A stretch of 64,000 nucleotides of DNA from Piezodorus guildinii (taxonomy: Eukaryota > Arthropoda > Insecta > Hemiptera > Pentatomidae), in contig CM041297.1 in NCBI GenBank assembly GCA_023052935.1, positions 1,850,280 through 1,914,279 on the forward strand, written 5' to 3'. A model generated the notes under the pieces. It had not been told where the DNA came from. It saw only the letters and a list, made by a program, of their open reading frames with translations, and made no database searches. The translations under genes and the position numbers were made by a program. Positions 51,086-61,763 of this stretch are shown in pieces (the first letter of the stretch is position 1; every line of letters begins with the position of its first letter).

Positions 51086-51167
51086 TTGATGTACATCCAC
51101 GGCAAAATAAGTGACACCAATTGGAAGATTTTTGCGATTGTGAAAAATTACTTATTGCTTTTTTCAC
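49164..51167 (-). other. 667-codon antisense heptapeptide-repeat frame; coding status doubtful
   Basis: The opposite strand reads TFSKSVV-type heptads across the same clean part of the array. It begins outside it (MKKAISNFSQSQKSSNWCHL) and continues into a frame-disturbed end. Ser- and Thr-rich composition with alternating hydrophobics would not resemble a known family. Its existence mainly shows that in-frame length is maintained by the unit length. Confidence 0.2.
49240..51114 (+). other. 624-codon heptapeptide-repeat frame through the minisatellite; coding status doubtful
   Basis: The frame translates the 21-bp unit as DLEKVT plus one variable residue (F, T, I, S) about 88 times and ends with a short non-repeat tail. 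Leu and Val fall three apart in every heptad, so the product, if made, would form a very regular charged coiled coil. Openness follows automatically from a 21-bp unit without stops and holds on the other strand too. There is no Kozak context, promoter or splice site in view, so I do not claim a gene. Confidence 0.25.
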
Positions 51168-51285
51168 TGGACATACGCGTTTTATGGTCCCCCGAGTCCA
51201 AATGACTTAGTCTTGCTAAAAGTCCGTGTGTGTGGTAAATCTAGCACAAAAACGATAAGTCGCATAATACTGAAATTGCATTTTT
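51111..51285 (-). repeat. RPT-A right-end fragment, diverged
   Basis: TTTTTGCGATTGTGAAAAAT, a GGTCCCCCGAGTCCAAATGA box and GATAAGTCGCATAATACTGA mark it. It directly follows the fold-back's outer end and is cut by the mariner. Confidence 0.65.
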
Positions 51286-51955
51286 ATTGGGTTGTTTCAC
51301 ATGAAATGTCCGTTTTTATTAAGGATTTTGCAGGTCTCTGTTGTTTTCTTCCGAATGTTTACATATTTAAAGTAAACAGTTACTAATCCTCTACCTTTGT
51401 CTTATAAACATTAGCTTTCCAATCAATTACCCACTTTTTAGTACACCTCCAAATATGAACATGGAAACAGGTGATTTTCGAGTAATATTTTTGTACGAGT
51501 TTAAACTCGGTAATTCAGCAGCTGAGTCCTCTAGAAATATTTGCAAGGCGTTTGGGGAAGGTAGTGGAAATGAACGGACCATTCGCCGTTGGTTTGCTAA
51601 GTTTTCAGCTGGGGATACCGACTAGGAAAACTTGCCCCGAGGAAGACCTCCGTCCGTAATAGACAACGATGTCCTCAAACATACAGTAGAAGGAAACCCC
51701 TACCAAACAGTTAAAGGACTCTCAGCACAACTAAATGCAAGTGCATCTACCGTTTCCAGACATTTAAAGTGTATCGGGAAAGTGAAAAATCTCGATACAT
51801 GGGTACCTAAGCATACCGTGCAAAAATTGAATGAACTGGGCTACGAACTTCTTCCGCACCCACCATATTCTCCCAACTTGTCTCCAACAGATTACCACCT
51901 CTTCAGGAATTTAGACAACTTTGTCAAAGGAAAACTTTTTAAGAATAACTATATC
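51286..51955 (+). mobile_element. mariner family 2, internally deleted and 3'-truncated
   Basis: The 5' terminal repeat TATTGGGTTGTTTCACATGA lies at ~51286. The transposase starts at ~51460 (METGDFRVIFLYEFKLGNSA), with an in-frame TAG at ~51624, then LPRGRPPSVIDNDVLKHTVE. A jump from ...DTWVPKH to TVQKLNELGYELLPHPPYSP skips the first catalytic block. It ends at YHLFRNLDNFVKGKLFKN, joined to other repeat DNA. Confidence 0.88.
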
Positions 51956-52145
51956 ATATTTTTAGCATTGATAAAAAACATGTAAATATATAACTTGAAC
52001 GAATTTGGTAACCAACGAAAGGAGAAAAGAGCAAACATAATTTTTGTAATGCAATTTTTGAAGTTTGAACTTAAAAACAGTAATATGTATGTATAATATA
52101 CCGCTAGAACGCTAAAGATTTTATTAAAAATTGATAGATAGGTAA
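51956..52145 (-). repeat. RPT-A internal fragment, diverged
   Basis: AACTATATCATATTTTTAGC, CAACGAAAGGAGAAAAGAGC and ATACCGCTAGAACGCTAAAG correspond to the middle of RPT-A on the minus strand. Confidence 0.6.
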
Positions 52146-52870
52146 TGCTAAAATACATGAACAAAACATGAAGAGACACTGCCCATTGGCAGCACTCTAG
52201 TAGATAATCTAAACAAGAAGGTCTCGAGGCCACCTTCTTTTTAGACGCCTCGGAGGGTTATCAAGGATGGAAGAGGAAGCTAGGATAGAAACTAGTGGGT
52301 TAGACTGGGAATGGAGTTTTGCATGGAAGGATTGATACCTGGTCCGGGCCAAATCAGTAACATAGGGAACATTAAGGCCTTTATGGATAAGTTTATTCGT
52401 GACTAAGTAACGAGCGTTGAGGATTTTATTACGATTATTATTATTAGGATTTTATTACAATACAAAGGCTTTTAGAGTAATTTAATTGTTTGTTTATTTA
52501 TTTAACGTCACTTTATGCTACTATGTCTAATCGGACGATGCTACAGTAGGAGTCCTAAATTTTGCCTATCCAGGTTTATTAGGATAAAATAGAGGAAGCT
52601 AGGATAGAAACTAGTGGGTTAGAGTGGGAATGGAGTTTTGCATGGAAAGATTGATACCTGGTTCGGACCCAAACAGTAACATTGGGAACATCAAGGTCTT
52701 TGTGGATTAGTGTATTCGTGACAAAGTCATATAGGTCTTATAATAGTCATCTAGATGAGCATTTTGTAGTTAAGGGGAAGGTTTGATCGTTTGTCTAGTA
52801 AGTTTGTAAGTAGCCTAGGAGAGCGGTTTCTTGTCGTTTTAGTCTTGTATGAGGGTTCCAAGTTCGACAT
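52146..52870 (-). mobile_element. Two jockey-like LINE fragments separated by a SINE-B piece
   Basis: 52175-52440 and 52588-52870 each encode, on the minus strand, parts of the C-terminal ORF (the RRLKR tail and SNPLVS region in the first, HTRLKR and MTIIRP blocks in the second). Overlap of the two (GAGGAAGCTAGGATAGAAAC appears twice) shows they are separate or duplicated copies. A truncated SINE-B (52490-52587, minus) lies between them. Confidence 0.7.
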
Positions 52871-52917
52871 TTTAACCATTTATTTTCATTTTTAGGTGTA
52901 TTTAAAAACAAAAAAAA

Positions 52918-53681
52918 TCTGGTGCGGGCAACACACTACTTTCACTTACCTCTATTTTCAAAAATCAATGAAAGAATTTTCAAAAACAAAGATAAAAATA
53001 CTTGAAACTATTAAGGAATTAATTAAATTGAATTTCTATAGAAACATGTGTTTTATTAAAAAATCTATTATATTATTATCTAAAATAATCAGTTAGTTTT
53101 ATGTTCATTTCATCAATTTCTATTAACTTTTAAAAGCTTAAGTATGAGATGATATTTTTTCTAAAATCTTTAGCTTTCCAACGGTATATCATACATGTGT
53201 ATTACTGCTCTTATGTTCAAAAACGAAAAATTGCATTAAACAAATATTTTTTTCTGTTTTCTCCTTTAGTTGGGTATCGAATTTATTCAATTTATATATT
53301 TACCTGTTTTTCATCAGCGTTAACAAGATAATCTAGTTATTATTATTGAATCTACAAAATTAAAGGTACTTTAGGGGAAGAAAATTTAAAATATCGGCAT
53401 TTAAGCCCTGTCAGACCATTTTTATCCAAATAAAACCTACATGATATTAGAGCCCATTAAGTTTTACATCGATATAGCGAGTTTAATTAAAATCGTCGGA
53501 ACCGTTTTTAAGAAAATCGAAAAAAGGTGCAAAATGCATGGTATAAAGTGCATCTTCTGGTAAGCTCATTTTGATGAAAAAAGTTTTGTCACGTCTTGGG
53601 CGTATAGTTGTCTTAAATATGAAATTTCAGTTTAATAGGACTGACCTTTTCCGCCCGGTAGTTACCACACACACACACACA

Positions 53682-53736
<55 letters not shown>

Positions 53737-53873
53737 CACACAGACCTTTTTGCGGGACTTGGTTATTTGGACTCAGGGGACCCTAAAACGTGTAATTCCG
53801 TTGAAAACTGGAATTCGAAAATTTTCACGATCGCAATACTTCCCCTTACTATATATAGTAAGTGAAAGTAAAA
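52918..53873 (+). repeat. RPT-A copy, full length, long (CA)n
   Basis: TCTGGTGCGGGCAACACACT to AGTAAGTGAAAGTAAAA. The CA tract at ~53667-53743 is one of the longest here. It is followed within a few bases by another full copy in the same orientation. Confidence 0.92.
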
Positions 53874-53876
53874 AAA

Positions 53877-54625
53877 TCTGGTGCGGCCAACACACGACTT
53901 TCACTTACCTCGATTTTTAAAATCAATGAAAGAATTTTCAAATACAGTTAGAGATAAAAATACGTGAAACTATTAAGGAATTAATCAAATTGAATTTATA
54001 TAGAAACATGTGTTTTATTAAAAAATCTATTATATTATTATCTAAAATAATCAGTTAGTTTTATCTTCTTCTCATCACTCTCTATTAACTTCTAAAAGCT
54101 TGTGTATGAGATGATATTTTTTCTAAAATCTTTAGCTTTCCAACGGTATATCATACATGTATATTACTGCTCTTATGTTTAAAAACGAAAAATTGCATTA
54201 AAAAAAATATTTTTCTGTTTTCTCCTTTAGTTGGGTATCGAATTTATTCAATTTATATATTTACCTGTTTTTCATCAGCGTTAACAAGATAATCTAGTTA
54301 TTATTATTGAATCTAAAAAATAAAGATACTTTAGGGGAAGAAAATTTAAAATATCGGCATTTAAGCCCTGTCAGACCATTTTTATTCAAATAAAACCTAC
54401 ATGATATTAAAGCCCATTAAATTTTACATCGATATAGCGAGTTTAATCGAAATCGTCGGAACCGTTTTTGAGAAAATCGAAAAAAGGTGCAAAATGCATG
54501 GTATAAAGTGCCTCTTCTGGTAAGCTCATTTTCATGAAAAAAGTTTTGTCACGTCTCGGGCGTATAGTTGTCTTAAATATGAAATTTCAGTTTCATAGGA
54601 CTTACCGTTTCCGCCCGGGAGTTAC

Positions 54626-54686
<61 letters not shown>

Positions 54687-54813
54687 CTTTTTGCGGGACT
54701 TGGTTATTTGGACTCAGGGGATCCTAAAACGTGTATTTCCGTTGAAAACTGGAATTCGAAAATTTTCACGATCGCAATACTTTCCTTACTATATATAGTA
54801 AGTGAAAGTAAAA
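53877..54813 (+). repeat. RPT-A copy, full length, head-to-tail with the previous one
   Basis: TCTGGTGCGGCCAACACACG to AGTAAGTGAAAGTAAAA, with a ~56-bp CA-rich tract. The two tandem copies differ by point changes and CA length only. Confidence 0.92.
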
Positions 54814-55309
54814 AAATGTTAAATTGATTAACATTGAATAAATAACAGAGGTAAATGAACGTTATGTGTTGCGTGCACCAGATTTTTTTGTGAGAATTTA
54901 CCCATCACTGGCTTGTAGATGATAAAGATAGACTATAACATCACCACTTTTTCCCGAGGACCCTCGACAGTTTAAAGTTGAGTCAGAAAACGGTAAGCGA
55001 TTTAATTCGCCCCCTGCCCTTCCCCTCAGAACGACACAAATACAGTTGTGAATATTACAAAGGATCTTTGTCCCCTGGGCATGGCAACTTGTCCAAATAG
55101 GTAGGGGAGTTCTCACTCCGGTTAAGCGGACTTCGTTGACGGTTTAAAATTTTGTCAAAACATTCAGCACACCAAATCCAGGATTACCAACAGAAGTATC
55201 TGTGAAATCCATAAATATAATTAATAATAAATTAATTTTTTTTGTTTTTTAACACCATGAAAAAAATCAAATATCTGTTGGCTTCAATAAGGCCAATATT
55301 AGAAAAAAA
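54814..55309. other. RPT-A end scrap (54845-54890, minus) and unique GC-richer DNA
   Basis: AGAGGTAAATGAACGTTATG and GTGCACCAGATTTTTTTGTG are an RPT-A outer end. 54900-55150 is non-repetitive and GC-richer. A 72-codon minus frame there has no domain. Confidence 0.4.
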
Positions 55310-55410
55310 TCTGGTGCACGCAATATACGACGTTTACTTATCTCCATTGTTAAAATCAATTTAAGAATTGTCAAATAAATTTAAAACTAAATATTTAAAG
55401 AATTAATTAA
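55310..55410 (+). repeat. RPT-A left-end fragment
   Basis: TCTGGTGCACGCAATATACG to GAATTAATTAAATA. It is cut by the LINE that follows. Confidence 0.75.
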
Positions 55411-55419
55411 ATAAGTCTC

Positions 55420-56440
55420 GATGGTAAATTCCTTCCTCCCACATATTTCCTGATTCTTCAATCCTACCTCTCTGATAGACCCTTCAAAATTAATCACAAT
55501 ACTTCCTATTCATCCCTTTTTACACAGACTGCTGGTGTTCCTCAAGGCAGTATCCTAGGACCCATTCTATACACAGTATATACAGCTGATATCCCAACCC
55601 ATCCTAACACTTTCCTTTCTACCTATGCTGACGACACCTGCGTGTTATCAGTTCATAAAGATCCATTTGATGCCTCAAATGCCCTTCAAGCCCACACCAA
55701 AGACCTGGAAGTATGGTGTCAACTGGAGAATAAAAATAAATTCCAACAAATCCCATCAAATAACCTTTACCCTTCGTCGTAAACCTTTGAGTTCCTGCTC
55801 TACAGTTTCCTTTAATAACACTCAATTAGTTCCTGTTGAACAGATCCGATATTGGATCCACATACACGACTAAAACGACAATAAACTTTTCGCCGCTTTA
55901 GGCTACTTCAACACTTACTAGACAAACGATCAAACCTTCCTCTGAACTACAAATGGCTCATCTACATGACTATTATAAGACCAATCTGGACTAACGGAGT
56001 AAAGCTTTGGGACTCTACTAAACCATCAAATTCTTCCCGCATCCAATCCTTACAATCCAAAATCCTTCGTAAAATGCTCAACGCTCCTTACTTTGTCACG
56101 AATAACCTTATCCATAAAGACCTTAATGTTTCCTATGTTACTGATTTGGCCCGGACCAGGTATTAATCCTTTCATGACAAACTCCATTCTCACTCTAACC
56201 CACTAGTTTCAATCCTTGCTCCCTCTTAAACACCTGATAATCCTCCGAGGCGTCTGAAAAGAAGAGGGCCCCGAGACCGTCTAGTTTAACATATGTTTTC
56301 GATAGCTGCCAATCGGTAGTATTCCTGAATGTGAATCATGACTTTTGTATCATATAATAGTATCACATTTTGCTAGATATATATTATATGATGAAATTGT
56401 AAATATCAATAATAAATATATTATTTTTTAAACCTGAAAT
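55420..56440 (+). mobile_element. Jockey-like LINE, 5'-truncated
   Basis: It starts upstream of RT box C: a VPQGSILGPILYTVYTADIP segment, YADDT at ~55623, a broken connection region, and MTIIRPIWTNGVKLW at 55966. The RRLKR tail and a poly-A-like end at ~56430 follow. A ~30-bp deletion near 55855 and several stops disable it. Confidence 0.88.
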
Positions 56441-56900
56441 CTTAAAATATAAGTAAAAGTTATTCAAGGAAAGAACAAATTTTTGTTCAATAAAACAAAA
56501 TAAAATAACTATAGAATAAAATATTATACACAAATATATTTTTATTGTAAAAAGTTGAAATAAACACTATGCTTGTACTACTATCTTTTTAAATAAAATT
56601 AAAATAAATAATAAAACTTTCTAATATCAATAAATTCTGTTTGAACTTAAAATATAATTTATGAGCATTAAAAATAATATATTTACAATAAAATAATTTA
56701 TTTACAATATTCTCTGTAAATTAATCGCTTTACTAGACAATGCTAAATAATTTAGATAAATTAATGACTATCATTGAGTATTAAATATTTCACATAATAT
56801 TAAATAACGAAGAATTTTTACTTAATTATGTAAAATATCTTTACATATACCTATCTAATTTTATGGCATGAAAATAAATTTCATATGGTTTTGTCCTAAG
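56441..56900. other. AT-rich DNA, no gene
   Basis: Very AT-rich with no repeat landmark or coding bias. Confidence 0.4.
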
Positions 56901-56902
56901 AA

Positions 56903-57040
56903 ATATATAATTATCATCATATATATAATTATCATCATATATATAATTATCATCATGTATATAATTATCATCATATATATAATTATCATGACATATATAA
57001 TTATCATCATATATATAATTAACATCATATATATAATTGT
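56903..57040. repeat. 18-bp minisatellite, about 8 units
   Basis: The unit ATATATAATTATCATCAT repeats with minor changes. It is 3' of the sugar transporter. Confidence 0.85.
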
Positions 57041-57334
57041 ACTAGGAACTCTTTTAAGCTAATCTAAAACTGTTTAATATAATGTAAAAAGTTTTTTTCT
57101 GATGAAAATTAATCTCAATATATTAAATATGCAACCGTTAGCTAGTCCATTCTCCTTTGTTTTTGTTTTTTTCAAAATTAATCAGCTTTGATCAATTCCC
57201 ACAGATGATTTTTTTTTTTTTTTTTTTTTTTTTTGGCGATATTTACGATGTCAAAACTTGCAATAAATTCTAATTGACCTTTTATGCATTTTTTCAGTAC
57301 AGATGTCCTATCATTAAAGGACACAAGAATGTCT
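57041..57334 (-). other. 3' flank / probable 3' UTR of the sugar transporter
   Basis: Minus-strand sequence after the stop codon is AT-rich. A ~28-nt T run on the plus strand (57207-57234) would be an A run in the transcript sense. No strong AATAAA is placed with confidence. Confidence 0.35.
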
Positions 57335-58665
57335 TTAAATAGGGACTTTCTTCTTCTTCTTTCTCTTCTTCTGCGTGAGGACGTCTTGAATCTCCTCCAA
57401 GGTTTTACCTCTCGTCTCGGTCATGAACTTCGCGGCGAACATAGCTCCGACCGCGCAAGCCACCGCGCAGATAACAAAGTTCGAGAACACTCCTACGTTG
57501 TCAGTCAGAGGCTGGTAGATCTTCGTAGTGATGGCAGACATGGCGGACATGGTGATACAAGTCAAAGCTGACGCCTTACCTTTGATGTTCACTGGGAAGA
57601 GCTCTCCTTGGACGAGAGTGGGAATCGAAACTAGACCGATCGAGTAGAACAGTCCGTTGATGATTAAGGCGATGAGAGGAAGCCATAGTGTCGTAGAGGT
57701 ATCGACTATGGTGAAATCTCGGAGGATGTACCATACGAAGACCACGACCATCGTGAGGGAGCTGCCTAAGGAGGAAATGAACATCAGAGTCCTCCGGTCG
57801 AAGCGGTCCATGACAAAGAAGGAAGAGAAGCTGGCCAGGATCCAGACAGAGTCCAAGACCGTGAAGCTCTGCTCACCAGTGAGGAAGGAGTCCGGGATGG
57901 TGACGGAAGCGTAGGTCATAAGGAGGGTAAGTCCTGCTGCGCGCTGGACTGCACCAAGGACGAAGGACATCAGGAAGGCCTTCCGGTTGGCCTTTACCTG
58001 GAAGATGTCTAGGAAGGATCCTCTGTTGTCCAGCTGCTCCTTCACGCACTCTTCCATGCAATCCAGTTCGTCCTCCTTCGAGGACCCCTGGAGCCACTCC
58101 AAGCTTTCTGCGGCGAGTTTACGGTCCCCCTTCATCAGGTGATAGTACGGGGTCTCAGGTAAAAGTGAAAACAGGAGGAAAACAAGAACTGGAGGAATCA
58201 GAGAAAGCAGGCTCAACATGTCGTACGACACGTACAAGCCGACGAGACTCTCGTACATCCCTCCGAGGTACAACATGACCCCGAAGATCGATCCCATTGA
58301 CCCCCGGATGCTAGGGTCGACCACTTCGGCGATGAGGATGGGCACGACAGTGTACACAAAGCCGGCCCAAATCCCGACCAGCAGCCGGGCGATGTAGAGG
58401 CCGAGCACTGAGTGGTCGAAGTAGGGCAGGAGCCAGGACACGATGGCCACCAGGACGAAGAGATTGAGGGACGTCTTCCTTCCGATCCTGTCCATGATCA
58501 TCCCCGCCGGGATAGGGCTGAGGATGTTACCCAGGAACATGACGGTCACCATCCAGGACTCCTCTTCTGGTGTGATGGAGAATCCTGTCGCACCGGAGCG
58601 GATCTTGGGCAGCGCCGGCGATGGCCAGGAGAAGGCCTGTCCGCAGGTGAAGGAGCAGAGGCATG
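57335..58665 (-). CDS. Facilitated trehalose/sugar transporter, Tret1-like (MFS), last exon
   Basis: A single exon of 442 codons plus stop begins at acceptor TTTGTTGCAG|CA. It reads LCSFTCGQAFSWPSPALPKI and then runs uninterrupted. MFS sugar-porter signatures appear in order: DRIGRK after TM2 (from ~58500), PETPYYHLMKGDRKLAAESL in the central loop, DRFDRRTLMF after TM8, a PTLVQGELFP-like box after TM10, and the C-terminal ETRGKTLEEIQ. Twelve membrane segments fit the hydropathy. It should sit in the plasma membrane and move trehalose or another sugar; the substrate cannot be told from sequence. The N-terminal ~20-40 residues lie in an upstream exon not found to the right. The lysine-rich end is typical. 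GC-rich codons contrast with its surroundings. Confidence 0.9.
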
Positions 58666-59290
58666 CTGCAACAAATTAATCAAAACATGACTATCAGTGG
58701 CCTAGTATATATTTAATACAAATACATCTTTAGTAAAGAAGGTAACGAACTAGGAAAGTGGATGCCGAGGAGGTCCGCGAAATTTTGCTTAAAAAAACAT
58801 TTTAATCACCTCGACGTAAAACATTTGTGAAGACTTGGCTTTTTATAAGAAATAGACATGCTTTGCACCGGTGGTTGCCCTGAAAATATTTTTCGAGGAC
58901 CGCTTCAAACAAGTGGGTATGTTGTTTACTGATTCAAAACGCTAGACGTGTTTTTCTGTTTCTTCGATAATAAATGAGTAATGAGCGAATTTCTGTGTAA
59001 AATTTCAAAAATATTTTAAAAACCTAATATCAAAAGCTTTCATTAGATACATCTCATTTGTACTAATCCCTTTTAATTTTTATTATTGTAATATACTATT
59101 TTTTAGCTATATTATATCATTTTATACATAGAAAGATATATATTTCTTATATAATTTTTATGTAACATAATCCAATTTTCTTTATGAATATTATATTCTG
59201 ATATTAATGAATTTTCATTGTTAATCTTTTGTGTTATATTATTTTCAATAACCAACCTTTGTAATCGACAAAAAAATAAAATAAAACCCT
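58666..59290. other. Intron or upstream DNA of the sugar transporter
   Basis: No exon with a start codon is recognised. 58780-58920 is somewhat GC-richer but has no codon bias on the minus strand. Confidence 0.35.
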
Positions 59291-60052
59291 TCAAAATTTA
59301 AGGGTTTTCGTTTTAAGATGCGTAGGGCCCGAATAAGGAATTTTTAAAAATCCGTTTTCCCACCGTCCGCGGCATTTCTCTGAAACCACTGACTTTTTTT
59401 TTTTTTTAATCGCCAACAAAAATACTAGGTCAGCAACGATGAAACTAACACCTAGACGTTGATATCAGCTGGTTATTTTTAAAATGGAGGCCAATTAAAA
59501 GTGATTTAATTCAATAACTCTTTTGAATTTTTGAAGATAGAGGAAACATTTATTTGTTTTTTTAACCGAAAAAACGCAAATAATTATAAAAAAAAAAAAA
59601 AATTTTAACTTTATCCATAAATACGGCCATAGCTCAGTTATTTTTGAAGATACAAAAAATAAGACACAAAAGATACAGTTTTAGAATTAGTAAAACACGA
59701 TAAATAAATTTAAAAAAACAAAAAAACAGTTTACCTTTATATTCAAGTAAAAAATTATAATAGATGTAACTCCACCAAAAATCGGTTATTATTGAATATA
59801 GAGAAAAATCGAAAAGATTTTCGAGATCAAGACAACGCGATGAACAAAGAGAAAAAAAAATTAAAATAATCATGTGATATAGTCAAGCCAAAACTTATAA
59901 TAGATGTTTCCCTGATTACTCGGTTATTTGAAGGCTTACGTTTCAAGGTGTGTAGGATCCAAATAACAAATTTAAAAAAAAATCCTTTTCTCCTAATTAG
60001 TAAATAAATAAATACCAAAGATCTAACTAAAAATTTAAAAAATCATCGAATA
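59291..60052 (-). repeat. RPT-B copy (relative of 14130-15400 and 17013-17280)
   Basis: Reverse-complement matches include ACCAGCTGATATCAACGTCT (59450-59485), GCCGCGGACGGTGGGAAAAC (near 59355-59375) and repeated TATTTTTGAAGAT-like phrases. It is a non-coding, AT-rich, degenerate tandem repeat. Confidence 0.6.
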
Positions 60053-61262
60053 TAATAATAATAATAAATTCTTTGTTTATTCTGGGACAAGTCCCTTCAG
60101 AATAATGTTACAGACAAATCAAATTGGAACTTCAGTATCTTAGAGTAAAAAAAAATTAATAAATAAAATAAACAAAAAACAACAGAAATAACAAAGAAAA
60201 TGAATAATAGTAATAAATTAACAGGTAGCTTCTAATAATAAAAAATTTAGAAAAACAAATAAAACAAACTAGACAAAAAATAAAATAAAATATTTACATA
60301 TTCATATATACAGGGCTAATTAAAATAAATTTACAATGCTTGTGAAAAGTGTAACATAAAATACATAAATGTTTGAATACAATGCATAATAAGATATAGT
60401 AAATAATTGTTTTTCTCTGCTCTATTTACTGATTCTTATTGAAATTTTCTGATTAATTGGGGTTATTTGAGAATAGGATCGACAAAAAGTGTTTGAACAA
60501 ACGGGATTTGAAGGCCGGAAGAGTATCGAAGTGACGGATATGAGAAGGAATAGAATTCCATAAGGACGAGGTTCGGATAAGGAAAGATCTGTCGAAAGCT
60601 GCGGCTCGATGAGGCGTTATATACAGGTCCGAAGGTCGCGAACGAGTGTTGCAGGTGTGGACGGAGGATTTAAATGAAAATATATCTAAGATGTAAGATG
60701 GACGTTGAGATCGGAGAACTTGGTAAAGAAAGGATGCCAGGAGGTACTTAGAACGGTAGGAAGGATAAAGCAACTTTAACTCATCGTAGAATCGGGTCAC
60801 AGAGGTGTCTCTGGATATCCCAAAGATGAAACTTATCAGGCAGTTAAATAATTTTTTTAGTGTAGCTTTAAGATCTCCAGAGACACCCGCATACACCGTA
60901 CAACAGTAGTCAAAGTGGGGGAATATTAATGAGCAAACCAAGAGCCTACGGGTTTCACGAAGGTGACGGTGGTAATTAAGGAGTTTCAGGATGGAAATTG
61001 TGCGTCGGAAAATTTCGGAAACATGGATTTTCCAGGAAAGAGATTGATCGACAGTTACTCCAAGGTTTTTGACGGTTTGGTGGAACTTTATAGGTTGATT
61101 ATTTAAAAATAGTGTTGTGATTAGGGAAAGGGTTTTAAGGAGTGGGTTGGAACCTATTACTATCGCTTTAGTTTTCTCAGCATTTAACTTTAGCTTACCA
61201 TGATATAGTAAGGGTCTTAAACAAATCCAATCAATGTGACTGATAATAAAATTCTGCAAACC
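60053..61262 (-). mobile_element. CR1/L2-like LINE, C-terminal RT part, 268-codon open frame
   Basis: The minus frame 61259-60453 is intact and encodes KLKLNAEKTKAIVIGSNPLL, VKNLGVTVDQSLSWKIHVSE, LLVCSLIFPHFDYCCTVYAG and RTSSLWNSIPSHIRHFDTLP, ending FKSRLFKHFLSILFSN. These are the post-YADD RT and thumb/C-terminal regions. A ~400-bp 3' UTR ends in (AAT)n. The 5' end is truncated within or just after RT box C, so it cannot be autonomous. Absence of stops implies recent insertion. Confidence 0.85.
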
Positions 61263-61381
61263 TATTTGAAATTTGCCTTAGTAAAATGTTGCTTTGTAAA
61301 AAGAAAAATTATGTGAGAAATATGAAATTGAGAAATGTTTTGATAAAGATATGAACTACCCATTATCTTTACTGATAAGGA

Positions 61382-61578
61382 TTTTTTTTCGGTAGCGCAA
61401 CAGGCCGTGTATACCCTTGGCAGCGCGGTGTAATCTGCGGTATTTGTGGCGACCACAACTGAAGGGTCTTACATACCCGGGGGGAGAGGCTGTGAATGAA
61501 TCCCTATTAATTAGATACTAAAAACCTGGTATTCGAACACACGACCTTTGGCGTTGAAGACTAGCGTTCTAGGGGCTT
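61382..61578 (-). mobile_element. SINE-C copy, 11-bp target duplication
   Basis: Minus-strand B box GTGTTCGAATACCAGG and body CCCCCGGGTATGTAAGACCC match the 34766-35032 SINE. CTGATAAGGAT lies on both sides (61371-61381 and 61580-61590). Confidence 0.8.
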
Positions 61579-61602
61579 CCTGATAAGGATACTTATTGGA
61601 AT

Positions 61603-61729
61603 TTTACTTTAACTTACTATATATAGTAAAGAGAAGTATTGCGATCGTGAAAATTTTCGAATTCCAGTTTTCAACGGAAATACACGTTTTAGGGTCCCCT
61701 GAGTCCAAATAACCAAGTCCCACAAAATG

Positions 61730-61763
<34 letters not shown>

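Larger units (their letters stand above)
44690..51110. mobile_element. Giant fold-back (inverted repeat) built from 21-bp unit arrays
   Basis: The left arm ends with an array in one orientation (46049-46400), flank 46400-46570 and inner arm 46570-46848. The right arm mirrors them: inner arm ~47038-47320, flank ~47320-47477 and array 47478-51085 in the opposite orientation. The matching flank includes ATTCCGTTTTATTTATT, TTTGATATCAAGTTC and ACGAGCTAATATT. Indels make arm identity imperfect. A ~190-bp centre separates the arms. The left side also has two extra array-plus-flank duplicates. Fold-back elements of the Drosophila FB type have this plan (long inverted ends made of short tandem repeats). 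No transposase frame is visible, and a palindromic minisatellite is the alternative. Confidence 0.7.

Noticed and set aside
56868..57062. 64-codon Ile/Tyr-rich frame
   Set aside because: Translation of the 18-bp AT-rich minisatellite.
57284..58690. Plus-strand frames across the sugar transporter
   Set aside because: Shadows of the transporter exon on the opposite strand.
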